Below, piece by piece: positions 11,248-21,605 of a stretch of 64,000 nucleotides of DNA. Source of the DNA: Capra hircus (taxonomy: Eukaryota > Chordata > Mammalia > Artiodactyla > Bovidae); NCBI RefSeq assembly GCF_001704415.2, contig NC_030816.1, positions 78,943,713-79,007,712 on the forward strand, given 5' to 3'. The notes beneath the pieces are model-generated. The model made no database searches and was not told the DNA's origin. It was given only the letters and a program-made list of their open reading frames with translations. The position numbers and the translations under genes are program-made. Numbering within the stretch: the stretch's first letter is position 1; each line of letters begins with the position of its first letter.

Positions 11248-12370
11248 CAGTTCAGTTCAGTCGCTCAGTCGTGTCTGACTCTTTGTGATCCCATGAATCG
11301 CAGCACGCCAGGCCTCCCTGTCCATCACGAACTCTCGGAGTTCACTCAGACTCATGTCCATCAAGTCCGTGATGCCATCCAGCCATCTCATCCTCTGTCG
11401 TCCCCTTCTCATCCTGCCCCCAATCCCTCCAAGCATCAGAGTCTTTTCCAGTGAGTCAACTCTTCACATGAGGTGGCCAAAGTGCTGGAGTTTCAGCTTT
11501 AGCATCATTCCTTCCAAAGAAATCCCAGGGCTGATCTCCTTCAGAATGGACTGGTTGGATCTCCTTGCAGTCCAAGGGACTCTCAAGAGTCTTCTCCAAC
11601 ACCACAGTTCAAAAGCATCAATTCTTCGGCGCTCAGCCTTCTTCACAGTCCAACTCTCACATCCATACATGACCACAGGAAAAACCATAGCCTTGACTAG
11701 ATGGACCTTAGTCGGCAAAGTAATGTCTCTGCTTTTGAATATACTATCTAGGTTGGTCATAACTTTTCTTCCAAGGAGGAAGGGTCTTTTAATTTCATGG
11801 CTGCAGTCACCATCTGCAGTGATTTTGGAGCCCCCCAAAATAAAGTCTGACACTGTTTCCCCATCTATTTCCCATGAAGTGATGGGACCGGATGCCATGA
11901 TCTTCGTTTTCTGAATGTTGAGCTTTAAGCCAAGTTTTTCACTCTCCTCTTTCACTTTCATCAAGAGGCTTTTTAGCTCCTCTTCACTTTCTGCCATAAG
12001 GGTGGTGTCATCTGCATATCTGAGGTGATTGATATTTCTCCCGGCAGTCTTGATTCCAGCTTGTGTTTCTTCCAGTCCAGGGTTTCTTATGATGTACTCT
12101 GCATATAAGTTAAATAAGCAGGGTGACAGTATGCAGCCTTGACGTACTCCTTTTTCTATTTGGAACCAGTCTGTTGTTCCATGTCCAGTTCTAACCATTG
12201 CTTCCTGACCTGCATACAGATTTCTCAAGAGGCAGGTCAGGTGGTCTGGTATTCCCATCTCTTTCAGAATTTTCCACAGTTTCTTGTGATCCACACAGTC
12301 AAAGGCTTTGGCATAGTCAATAAAGCAGAAATAGATGTTTTTCTGAAACTCTCTTGCTTTTTCCATGATC
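11248..12370 (-). mobile_element. BovB LINE, 5'-truncated, with TSD
   Basis: Reverse complement of about the last 1.1 kb of BovB. The 3' end is on the left with TTCAG repeats, as expected for an RTE element without a poly(A) tail. Flanked by a 17-bp duplication (11231-11247 and 12371-12387, CAGTCACTGGAAGAGTT versus CAGTAACTGGAAGAGTT). Young-looking: the reading frame is open for 300 codons. Confidence 0.95.
11464..12366 (-). pseudogene. BovB reverse transcriptase remnant (300 codons)
   Basis: Translates the C-terminal half of the BovB polyprotein, which normally carries an endonuclease followed by a reverse transcriptase and copies its own RNA at the nick. Seen here: RT motif A FIDYAKAFD at residues 15-23, RQGCILSP at about 75-82, and the catalytic box YADD intact at 117-120. 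The endonuclease and N-terminal RT are absent because the insertion is 5'-truncated. The frame closes at TGA (plus-strand 11464-11466), where the family has CGA, consistent with CpG decay. The Met is internal to the family protein, so this is not a true start. It has no promoter of its own and is dead as a mobile element. Confidence 0.93.
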
Positions 12371-12400
12371 CAGTAACTGGAAGAGTTACTTACACATATC

Positions 12401-13266
12401 AGTTCAGTTCAGTCAGTCAGTCGTGTCCAACTCTTTGTGACCCCATGGGCTGCAGCACGCCAGGCTTCCCTGTCCAGCACCAACTCCCGGAGCCTGTTTG
12501 AACTCATGTCCATTGAGTCGGTGATGCCATCCAACCATCTCATCCTCTGTCATCTCCTTCTCCTCCTGCCTTTAATCTTTCCTAGCATCAGGGTCTTTTC
12601 AAATGAGTCAGTTCTTCGCATCAAGTGGCCAAAGTATTGGAGTTTCAGCCTCAGCATCAGTCCTTCCAATGAACATTCAGGACTGATTTCCTTTAGGATG
12701 AACTGGTTGGATCTCCTTGCAGTCCCAGGGACTCTCAAGAGTCTTCTCCAACACCGCAGTTCAAAAGCATCAGTTCTTCGATGCTTAGCTTTCTTTATAG
12801 TCCAACTCTCATATCCATACATGACTGCTGGGAAAACCACAGCCTTGACTAGACCATTGTTTGCAAAGTAATATGCTCTGCTTTTTAATATGTTGTCTAG
12901 GTTGGTCATAACTTTTCTTCCAAGGAGCAACTGTCTTTTAATTTCATGGCTGCAGTCAACATTTGCAGTGATTTTGGAGCCCCCCAAAAATAAAGTCTGA
13001 AACTGTTTCCATTGTTTCCCCATCTTGCCATAAAGTAATGAGACCAGATGCCATGATCTATCATAGTTTTCTGAATGTTGAGTTTTAAGCCAAGTTTTTC
13101 ACTCTCCTCTTTCACTTTCATCAAGAGGCTCTGTAGTTCTTCTTCACTTTCTGCCATAAGGGTGGTGTCTTTTGCCTATCTGAGGTTATTGATGTTTTTC
13201 CTGGCAGTCTTGATTCTAGCTTGTGCTTCATCCAGTCCAGCATTTCTCATGATGTACTCTGCATAG
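12401..13266 (-). mobile_element. BovB LINE, 5'-truncated, adjacent to another BovB
   Basis: A second reverse BovB beginning with CAGTTCAGTTCAGTCAG only about 15-30 bp from the previous copy. It ends at GTACTCTGCATA in mid-RT. ACTTACACATA (about 12388-12398) and ACTTACATGCATA (about 13286-13298) may be a diverged duplication. More decayed than its neighbour. Confidence 0.93.
12550..13157 (-). pseudogene. BovB RT C-terminal remnant, frameshifted
   Basis: Two overlapping minus-strand frames (12550-13023 and 12906-13157) cover one BovB C-terminal region, so at least one frameshift separates them. The upstream frame starts at AESEEELQSLLMK; the downstream one contains FLGGSKITA and MYGYESWTIKKA. 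Just upstream, near 13165-13185, the codons for the YADD box read stop-A-K-D, so the catalytic residues are destroyed. This is a truncated, broken copy with no expected product. Confidence 0.88.
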
Positions 13267-13356
13267 CTGACATCTACATAGCTGACTTACATGCATAGAT
13301 GACATTTTATTTCCATGAGTCACCCAGCTCTAGACATGGGTGGGTGGGGTTACCCT

Positions 13357-13579
13357 GAAAAGTGAATATGAATGTGAAGTCGCTCAGTCATGTCCGACTC
13401 TTTGTGACCCCATGGACTGTAGCCTACCAGCTGCTCCATCCATGGGATTTTCCAGGCAAGAATACTGGAGTGGGTTGCCATTTCCTTCTCCAGGAGATCT
13501 TCCTTGACCCAGGGGTTAAACCTGGGTCTCCTGTATTGTGGGCAGACGCTTTACCATCTGAGCCACCGGGGAAGTCCTA
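13357..13579 (-). mobile_element. Bov-tA SINE with TSD
   Basis: Reverse Bov-tA from GAAGTCGCTCAGTCATGTCC to GAGCCACCGGGGAAGTCC. Exact 10-bp duplication GGGTTACCCT at 13347-13356 and 13580-13589. Confidence 0.93.
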
Positions 13580-13589
13580 GGGTTACCCT

Positions 13590-14446
13590 AGGTTGAGGGT
13601 TTCCTCGTTGTCATCCACTTCTCCATATCTTCATGTCTCAAGGGCAACTTCAGCCTCCTTTCTCATCTGTGACACTTAATGTCTTACCTCTTATCACTTA
13701 TTTATAGCTTAGGTTGGGAATGTCCCAGGTTTCCAGTTTTGTATCTTTATTTGAAATCTGCTTGCAAGCATCTCTTATCTCGTTTCCTAGAAGATAAGAT
13801 TGATATTGCCTTCACTGGGCAGTAATCCCCTTGCAAGCAGGACTGATGAAATAAGCATGGTTTTAAAATATGAGTAGTTTTTTCTTGCTTCTGGCTATGT
13901 TTCCATTTTTGGGCTCTGTCCCTGTAAGGAGCTCAAAGTTTTGTTGAATGAGTAAATAGATAACACATCTGCATTTCCACCAGTCTTAACAAAATACGCT
14001 TGTTAAATCCAAATGAGTCAGCCCTCTGTTTTCCATTTCTTAGGCATCACTGACTTTCAGATAGACCTGTGATTGAATCTAGAATGGTCATTCTTGCTCT
14101 CTGACCATCACAAGTTGTTGAATTCTCTGTGGCTTTGCATCCTTTGTACTTGAGGCACTGATACTTAGCTCATAGAGTGGCTTTGAGAAAAGTCCAAACG
14201 CTGTGCTGTGTAAATGCTTAGTGGTGCCCAGTCCCTGTTATGGGAAAGCTTGTTTGGAATGTTGACATTGTGAGTGAAAGCTGCTGGTGAATTCACATGG
14301 ACTTTCTCCTCTTGAGCTGGTACAACTTATCTGTGGTGCCATGCACCATCTCTTGGCTGTGTTCTGATGGTGTTTTTGTTTGACTGCTTTGTGATAATTC
14401 TGACTGGTGGCAATGGTTGAGGATCCCTCTGTCTCTTCCAGAAACA
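13590..14446. other. Unique sequence, no gene seen
   Basis: About 860 bp without recognised repeat or exon. Confidence 0.5.
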
Positions 14447-14452
14447 CATGTT

Positions 14453-14546
14453 GCTGCTACTGTTAAGTCGCTTCAGTCGTGTCCGACTCTGTCCGACCCC
14501 ATAGATGACAGCCCACCAGGCTCTCCTGTCCCTGGAATTCTCCAGG
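14453..14546 (-). mobile_element. Bov-A monomer
   Basis: Single Bov-A unit in reverse (AAGTCGCTTCAGTCGTGTCC to TTCTCCAGG) with a short GCTGCTACTG edge like that of Bov-A2. CATGTT on both sides may be a short target duplication. Confidence 0.85.
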
Positions 14547-14700
14547 CATGTTAATAGCATCCAAACTAGTAGATGGCTGAGTAAAGACCTGCTGACTGAG
14601 TAATGAATGGATTGCTTTAAGGGAGAATGTGTGTCCAGGTGATTTTATTTTATTTTTAAAGAAAAACTAAGTCCTTATAAATGATTTGTTGAATGAATGA

Positions 14701-14913
14701 AAGTGAAAAGTCAAGTCGCTCAGTCATGTCCAACTCTTTGTGACCCCATGGACTGTAGCCTACCAGGCTTCTCTGTCCATGGGATTTTCCAGACAAGAGT
14801 ACCGGAGTGTGGGTTGCCATTTCCTTCTCCAGGGATCTTCCCGACCCAGGGATCGAACATGGTTCTCCCACATTGCAAGCAGATGCTTTATCCTCTGAGC
14901 CACCAGGGAAGAC
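14701..14913 (-). mobile_element. Bov-tA SINE with TSD
   Basis: Reverse Bov-tA with exact 11-bp duplication TGAATGAATGA at 14690-14700 and 14914-14924. Confidence 0.93.
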
Positions 14914-15114
14914 TGAATGAATGAGAAAATGAGAAAACAAGTGATTTAAATAAAATTGAAAATTAAGTAAGCAAATGTAAATGGAAAATGATGAAATGAA
15001 AGTCCTTCCTGGGGAGAAGGTTAAAAATGATGGAGGTGGACTGCCTTGGATATGCCATGGGGCTCCAGAGGTACTTTTTCTCCCCAAATGTGGCTTTCTC
15101 TGATATTTGGAAAG

Positions 15115-15240
15115 AACACTAGACTGATAGTTGGTTGGCCTGACTTCTTGCCTTGAGCTTCCTGGCCAGCTGTGGAATCTTGGGGAGGTGACTTAACCTT
15201 TCTGAGCCCCTGCTTCCTCGATTGCAGAGCAGGGCAGGCA
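15115..15240 (+). mobile_element. MIR SINE fragment
   Basis: Forward MIR-like order: GTTGGCCTGACTTC, CAGCTGTGGAATCTTGGG, GAGGTGACTTAACCTTTCTG, AGCCCCTGCTTCCTCGATTG. Confidence 0.7.
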
Positions 15241-15492
15241 ATTTGGAAAAGTCAGCAAAGTGGACGGTCAGACATGGCTGGGAGTCAGCCTGGGTCCTCC
15301 TTACTGGCCGTGCCGCCTCCCAGCTGAGCAGCCTGGCCCCAGTCCCTCAACTCCTTCTTCACTTTGGGACTGAAAGAGTGTGTCCTGTTCCTGCCTGAAG
15401 AAGCCCATGGAAGTCCACTGCAGATCACTGGTTGATGGGTAAGTTGTTGACTTGAGGACAATGAGATCCATGTATATGTCTCACAACATTAT

Positions 15493-15710
15493 TAGCTGGC
15501 TCTGGGGGTTCAGATGGTAAAGAATCTGCCTGCAGCATAGGAGACCTGGGTTTGATCACTGGGTTGGGTAGATCTCCTGGAGAAGGGAATGTCAACTGAC
15601 TCCACTATTCTTACCTGGAGAATTCCATGGACAGAGGAACCTGGTGGGCTGTAAGTCCAAGGGGTCACAAAGAGTTGGACATGACTGAGCGACTAACGCT
15701 TTTCTTTCTA
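15493..15710 (+). mobile_element. Bov-tA SINE
   Basis: Slightly decayed head (GCTCTGGGGGTTCAGATGGT), then GGTTTGATCACTGGG, then a Bov-A body to GACTGAGCGACTAACGC. It lies tail-to-tail with the next, minus-strand SINE. Confidence 0.9.
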
Positions 15711-15780
15711 GTCCAATATAAAATAAAATGTTTCAAAAAAAAAAAAAAGGCAAAGAAAGCAGGAGAAACATAGGTATTAA

Positions 15781-15997
15781 GAAAGAAAAAGAAAGTGAAG
15801 TTGCTCAGTCATGTCCGACTCTTTGTGACCCCGTGGACTGTAGTCTCTCAGGCTTCTCTGTCCATGGGATTTTCCAAGCGAGGGTACTGGAGTGGAGTGC
15901 CATTGCCTTCTCCAGGGGATCTTTCCAACCCAGGGATTGAACCCGGGTCTTCTGCTTTGCAGGCAGAAGCTTTACCATCTGAGCCACCAAGGAAGCC
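15781..15997 (-). mobile_element. Bov-tA SINE with TSD
   Basis: Reverse Bov-tA. Exact 12-bp duplication CATAGGTATTAA at 15769-15780 and 15998-16009. An A run at about 15736-15748 lies just upstream. Confidence 0.93.
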
Positions 15998-16009
15998 CAT
16001 AGGTATTAA

Positions 16010-17109
16010 CCTATGCTTTTTATTTTCTAGTTATGTTTATCATCGAAGAATATATTTAAACAATTTCTTCCAAAAAAAAAAAGACTGAACAGAGCTGGGC
16101 ATGCCGTATGATGCATGTGCGTGGCCAGTTCTTGAAGAGCTCACTGACCTTGTCTCTGGAATCTTTAATGCTGAGGAGAGACAGAAACAACCAGGAAGCC
16201 TGAGCTGAGTTAGTGCGGCTCTCCCTCGCAGGGAAAACCGCCTGGGGCTGTCTTGCAGAAGCAATACGATGTCTTTTGTTGTCAAATTCCGTGAGTTATG
16301 AGAAGTTAAAGCTTACTCTGATGGTAGAGTATGGTTGCTGCTTAAGTATAAGCTCCCCTCAGTGACCTTGGAACTGAGCTGGTTTTTTCAGGCCTTACTG
16401 GGCTTAGTTGTGTCATGTTCTGGGTTTGGTTTTGGCTCTGCAGCTGTGGATATGTATAAAGTGAATTCATTTCCATATCCATCTTAGGTTTCTTCATTTC
16501 TGGCTTCTGTTTTGAAGGAGTGGTTTTGCAAACAAAGGGATTGAGAGAGAAAAAGGAATCCAGTTTTTGCTCCTCGCCCCCCCCCACCCCCAGCATATAA
16601 ATTTATTTTGAGATCTGCATTCTTTTCCCCTTTGTTCAAGATGTCTGAATTTGACTTGGATTTACTTGCAGCTACTGCAGGAAATGGACTTTGGAGGAAA
16701 ATCTGAGCCTGGGGGTGGATCTCAGCTAGAGATGCTGTCTGTACCTGGCACCCTTTAAGACAAATCTTAGCCTGGAATGAGGTCCGAGGTGCCACACTCT
16801 GCCAAGATGCAGAGTGTTGAGGGGTCAGTGTGAGGGACCTTTATGATTTAGAGTGAAAGAATTCTTAGGAAAATTTGCAGTTGAGTGAGAATTATCTTTC
16901 CATCATAAGCCTGTGTTCTTTTCAGCTACTTCCATCCGAGACTGCCTGGTCGGTGCGTGGGCTCATGTGCGGGTGGAAATGGTGCCATGTCTGTGTGTCC
17001 TCTGCTGCTCTTGCAGAGTGATGTGTTGGGCGACCTCCCAGCTTGAAAGCAACTAGAAGTGAATGGTCATAAGCAGCCAAGCAAAGATGAAGAGATATTC
17101 GAAGTCAAT
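16010..17109. other. Unique sequence with a C run
   Basis: About 1.1 kb without recognised repeats apart from an A run near 16072-16081 and a C-rich run at 16576-16592. Frames of 84-103 codons on the minus strand (16342-16795) overlap each other in different frames and have no recognisable domain. Confidence 0.5.
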
Positions 17110-17120
17110 AAAGGCAGGTG

Positions 17121-17249
17121 ATGGAGAGGGAAATGACAGCTCACTCCAGTATTCCTGCCTGGAGAATCCCACGGACAGAGGAGCCTGGTGGGCTACAGTC
17201 CACGGGGTCGCAAAGAGTCAGACACGACTGAGTGACTAGCACACAGCAG
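17121..17249 (+). mobile_element. Bov-A SINE fragment with TSD
   Basis: Forward Bov-A body without a tRNA head (CTCACTCCAGTATTCCTGCC to GACTGAGTGACTAGCACAC). Exact 11-bp duplication AAAGGCAGGTG at 17110-17120 and 17250-17260, so it inserted as a truncated unit. Confidence 0.92.
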
Positions 17250-17260
17250 AAAGGCAGGTG

Positions 17261-17716
17261 TTACCCATCAGTCTTTGGAGGCCTTCTTTTGTGGGGAAAG
17301 TTCTTGTTTTGCTATATACTTGGCAGTAGTGAGATTCGGCCAGCCTTCCTGGAGGCAGAGCTCCTTGTGAACGTGAATAGTTTTGTGCTTTTGTTCATCA
17401 CACCTAAAAGTCCTAAGTGAAGCCTGAGACTGTCCTGCTCCATAAACCACTTCCTGAGATGCAGACTGTCGGATTGTGTGGTAATTTCTCTGGTTCTCAC
17501 TTATCTTCATCTGAGAAGTGAAAGGATAGGAGAAAGTATTTCCAGGACTCTTCATCATCAGCACCATCCTCATCTTGTTGATTTGTAGGAGTCTGCGATG
17601 CCATCATCTCAGTCCTGCCAGGAGGACATGAGCTTGGAGAGGGTGAGGAATTCAGCAGTGGGGCTGGGGTTTGACCCAGGCTAATTCCAGAGCACGTGTT
17701 CTTTGTACCACGCCAA
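17261..17716. other. Unique sequence with a probable MIR end
   Basis: At 17640-17716 the text TGGGGCTGGGGTTTGACCCA and CAGAGCACGTGTTC follows a reverse MIR 5' part. The rest is unrecognised. Confidence 0.5.
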
Positions 17717-17724
17717 GCTTTTGT

Positions 17725-18054
17725 TTCCTCGGTAGCTCAGCTGGTAAAGAATCCGCCTGCAATGCAGGACACCCTAGTTTGATTCCTGGGTTGGAAAGTT
17801 CCCCTGGAGAAGGGATAGGATACCCACTCCAGTATTTTGGGGCTTCCCTGGTGGCTCAGACGGTAAAGAATCTGCCTGCAATGTGGGAGATCTGGGTTCG
17901 ATCCCTGGGTTGGGAAGCTCCCCTGGTGGAGGGCATGGCAACCCACTCCAGTATTCTTGCCTGGAGAATCCCATGGTCAGAGAAGCCTGTTGGCCTACAG
18001 TCCATGGGATTGCAAAGAGTCGGATGTGACTGAATTGATTTAGCATGTACATGG
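17725..18054 (+). mobile_element. Composite Bov-tA with two tRNA heads, with TSD
   Basis: A tRNA-derived head plus a short Bov-A part (to about 17838) is followed directly by a complete second head and Bov-A body. The whole block is flanked by the 8-bp duplication GCTTTTGT (17717-17724 and 18055-18062), so the composite moved as one unit, as in the longer Bov-tA subfamilies. Confidence 0.88.
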
Positions 18055-18062
18055 GCTTTTGT

Positions 18063-20051
18063 GACCTTCAACTACGTGGTTCTGGGGAGATAACTTATTA
18101 CTGTTTTCCTTTACTATGAGGTAAGTGAAGAATGAAAAGTGAATTCTCTGTTTTCTGAGAATTGATAGACATCTAGAATAACTGCCTTTCTCACTGTTAG
18201 ATTTAGGTACCAATATCTGAACCAGAGAAGATAAGAGCTCACAGACATAAAACAACATGATATAATTTTTAATCTCAGATTTTTCAGACCACAAGTTTCT
18301 TGGAAGAGACTGTACATTTTTTTTTTTGAGAGTATCATAAAAGCTGGGTTTAGAATTGTCTTTAGGTGGCAGATGGACATGTTATGTTTGATCACTTTAA
18401 TATTTTTGCTTTATAGGAAAAGAATCCTATCCCTAAATTGCTGTTATATTTAGGTCTTCAGGGGTGGGATCTTACGAATTTGCTATTATAGTAGACCGAA
18501 ATCTATATATAGGGGCATTCAAATTAAATGTGGTGTAAATCCATGCCTTTAAAAAAAGAAAGCAATTACTATGTTGGAAAGCCAAGCTATAAAAAGTAAG
18601 TGAAATCATAGGAGAGCCAAGACAGGATTTCATTTTACCAAGCCAGTGGCCCTGACTTTCTTTTCCCTCTGAGTCCTGCGGGAACAGAGTGGAGAATACA
18701 AATGTTTTGGAATTAGGATCTTAGACCTTTATAGGTGGTCGAACTTTGGAGGGCTTCCTTGTTGGCCCTCACCCTGCCGATTAAGATGGATCTGGCAGGA
18801 TGAAGGGCTCGGATACTCAGCTTGTACTTTGTTAAATGTCATTTTAGTTATCGAGCATCCCATAGAAACTGTTTTTTCTTTAAAAAGGCTATTTTTTATT
18901 TAATGTGTCTCAAACACATTGTAACACTTTTTTGTCAAATTAAAATTAATTTCCTGGACACTGTACATGTCTTTAGCCACTGGAGCTAGGTTCGTACCAG
19001 CGCATTTTACCGACATTTAATAATCTATTTTCAGTGTAAGTACACAGATGCACATGGCCCCTTGCTCTTGCCTGCTGCCACCCCCACCCCCAAAGGAAAA
19101 AAGGGAGGGAAAAGAAAGACTTGGGGCGCCTTCTGGAAAGTACTTGGGCCTTTCGCTGTTGGGTGGTTTGGAAGGCAGCCTCTTTGGCAGTTGTGAGAAC
19201 GAAGGACACTGAGCATTAACTGGCCTGTACGTTCTCAGTGATCCCGTCTCAGAATATAACCGGCTGCTTTTATAGGACTTTGCTCCACAGAGGCGCCTCG
19301 CAGCCCTGTTAGAGCTCTGATAACAATAGGTTGGATTTCCACCTGGGAACATGAAATAGCTCATATCCAGCATTTTGCTTTGTCCTCTGATGGTGTTCCA
19401 TGGCCTTGGCTGGGTACTGGATAAACAAGAGCCTCTAACGAGGGGAATACTTAAGACCGGGGGATGCCGTTACATCACAAAAGTCTTTCCCTTGGGGACA
19501 TGTTCCACATTTCAGATAATAAAAACCTTTATTTATTCCAAATGCAGATGATCTGGGCATCCTTTCTGACCTGCTTTCCCCAGGCTCTTCCCAAGGTTCC
19601 CACTAAGGGCCATCATCCTTTTGTGATGGAAATTGATTATTTCTCACCATTCTCTGCCCCCACCCACCCCCCTTGCCCGCCCTCACCCCCCCCTGCCCTC
19701 CCCCCGCCCCCACCACTTCCTCTCTGGAGTAGAATATGACTTTTCCTTGCAGAATTCACTGTGGTTAACGGTCACACTTGGAAGGGAACAGACGAGTGCT
19801 GAGAGAGTACTGGAAGTGTTTTTGTAACAAAGAGGCTGCCTGCTGGAGGCAGAGGCGTCCAGGAAGGGCTGGTAGGCTTCACAGGACTGACTCAGCTGTG
19901 ACTCAGATGGCAGCCTGTGTGGCCCCTTGGCCCTGGTGCCAGTCTCTGCCAGTGGAGAGGCAGTATCTTGGCTGCTCCCGTGAGAACCTAAAGGTTAAAA
20001 TGGACAACTGTGATGCTGGCTTGGTTTAAGTGTGGACTCATCTCTACACTT
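18063..20051. other. Unique sequence with a C-rich tract
   Basis: Nearly 2 kb free of young repeats. It contains a T run near 18318 and the C-rich tract listed separately. Minus-strand frames at 18040-18395 and 18973-19373 (up to 118 codons) have no recognisable domains. Confidence 0.5.
19657..19711 (-). repeat. C-rich low-complexity tract (G-rich on minus strand)
   Basis: At least nine runs of three to eight C separated by one to four other bases. On the minus strand this fits the spacing rule for G-quadruplex formation. No CpG island or gene start is visible beside it. Confidence 0.8.
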
Positions 20052-20270
20052 GGACTTTCCTGGTGGCTTAGACGGTAAGAGCGTCTGCCTGCAATGCGGG
20101 AGACCCGGGTTTGATCCCTGGGTTGGGAAGATCCCCCTGGAAAAGGCAATGGCAACCCACTCCAGTACTCTTGCTTGCAAAATCCCATGGACAGAGGAGC
20201 TTGGTGTAGGCTACAGTCCATTGGATCCCAAAGCGTTGGACATGACTGAGCGACTTCACTTTTTCACTTT
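20052..20270 (+). mobile_element. Bov-tA SINE
   Basis: Head ACTTTCCTGGTGGCTTAGAC through GGTTTGATCCCTGGG to the tail GACTTCACTTTTTCACTTTC. Clear duplications are not visible. Confidence 0.93.
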
Positions 20271-20937
20271 CTAATAAGCTTACATGCACCTTTGGTGCCA
20301 TTTGTATTTTGGGAAAGACCAGTGTGCTGCTGGGTTTCCACAAGTGAAACTGTTTAATTCAGTAGAGAGCTGGGAAGAAGACAATTTGGTTGTTCAAACA
20401 CTGGTTGTTTTAGCGCCCATCTTTTCTCTGTTGCCTTGAAATGCCACCTCATGTTTCTGAGTCTCCATACAAGTTTGTATCTATTTCTGGACTTTGAATG
20501 TTTCTGTTTGGTAGCAAGCTATTAAGATTATGGTAAATTTATATCAATGCAATATTGTGCTGTCTGATAGGGCCAATATTCTCATGTTGTTTTTTTTTTT
20601 TCTCAAAATATTTTTCTGGGCTATTCTTTACAAAATTAGTCATCCAGATGAACTTTAGGATGAACTTTTAAAAATCTATTTGTGATTGCCCTGCATATAT
20701 CGTAATTTCAGAGTTTGAGCTCTTGTGATTTGAATCTTCCTACCAAGACTGTCAGAATTTTTCAGGTCTTCTGTGTGCCCTTTAGTAAAAATTTAATAGG
20801 TTTTTATTATAGATATTCTCACTAATTTCCAATTATTTAGTAGTTTTTGCTGGTGATGGAAAAAGGATTTTTTCCCTCACTTTTTTTTTTTAAACACCTA
20901 ATGACTTTATTATTAGGTATTATTGTTTTAAATGAAT
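20271..20937. other. AT-rich unique sequence
   Basis: Contains T runs near 20590 and 20881; nothing else recognised. Confidence 0.5.
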
Positions 20938-21126
20938 GAAAGTGAAAGTGAAAGTCATTCAGTCATGTCTGACTCTTTGTGACCCCATGGACTATATAGT
21001 TCATGGAATTCTCCAGGCGAGAATACTGGAGTGAGTAGCCTTTCCTTTCTCCAGGGGATGTTTCCAAGCCAGGGATTGAACACAGGTCTCCTGCAATGCA
21101 GGTGGATTCTTTACCAGCTGAGCCAC
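20938..21126 (-). mobile_element. Bov-tA SINE, internally shortened
   Basis: Reverse Bov-tA with AAAGTCATTCAGTCATGTC at the tail end. A short internal deletion sits near GGACTATATAGTTCATGG, and the element ends at CAGCTGAGCCAC. Confidence 0.9.
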
Positions 21127-21411
21127 AGTAATTTCTAAATCTCTTCAACTTTAAATTCCAAGAAGGTAAATAGCAAGACACAGAAACTCCTTGGGGCCTC
21201 GGTTAATGACAAGGCCCTGGAGTTTGGGACCCTCTTTGCCTTTTAAGTGGTTATTACTCACATGTAGAAGCCTACTCATTTTGTCTGTTCACCTTATGGT
21301 CCTCTTATTGAACTTGCTTAATAATTGCAGCACATTTTCATCTGACTATCTTTGATTTTCTAGACTAGCATATCATCCATTAAAGTAGGAATAATAATCA
21401 TTCCTCATTTC

Positions 21412-21605
21412 CCTGGTGGCTCAGGCAATAAAGAGTCTGCCTCCAATGCAGAAGACCTGGGTTTGATCCCTGGGTTGGGAAGATCCCCTGGAGAAGGAAA
21501 TAGCAACCTGCTTCAGTATTCTTGCCTGGAAAAATCACATGGATGGAAGAACTTGGTGGGCTACAGTCCATGGGGTCTCAGAGTCGAACACGACTGAGCA
21601 ACTCA
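21412..21605 (+). mobile_element. Bov-tA SINE
   Basis: Head TTTCCCTGGTGGCTCAGGC to GAACACGACTGAGCAACTC. CTCATTTC occurs at both edges and may be the target duplication. Confidence 0.92.

Noticed and set aside
11248..13266. A single longer BovB element with an internal break
   Set aside because: Both copies have their own 3' TTCAG end and the first has its own 17-bp TSD, so they are two insertions.
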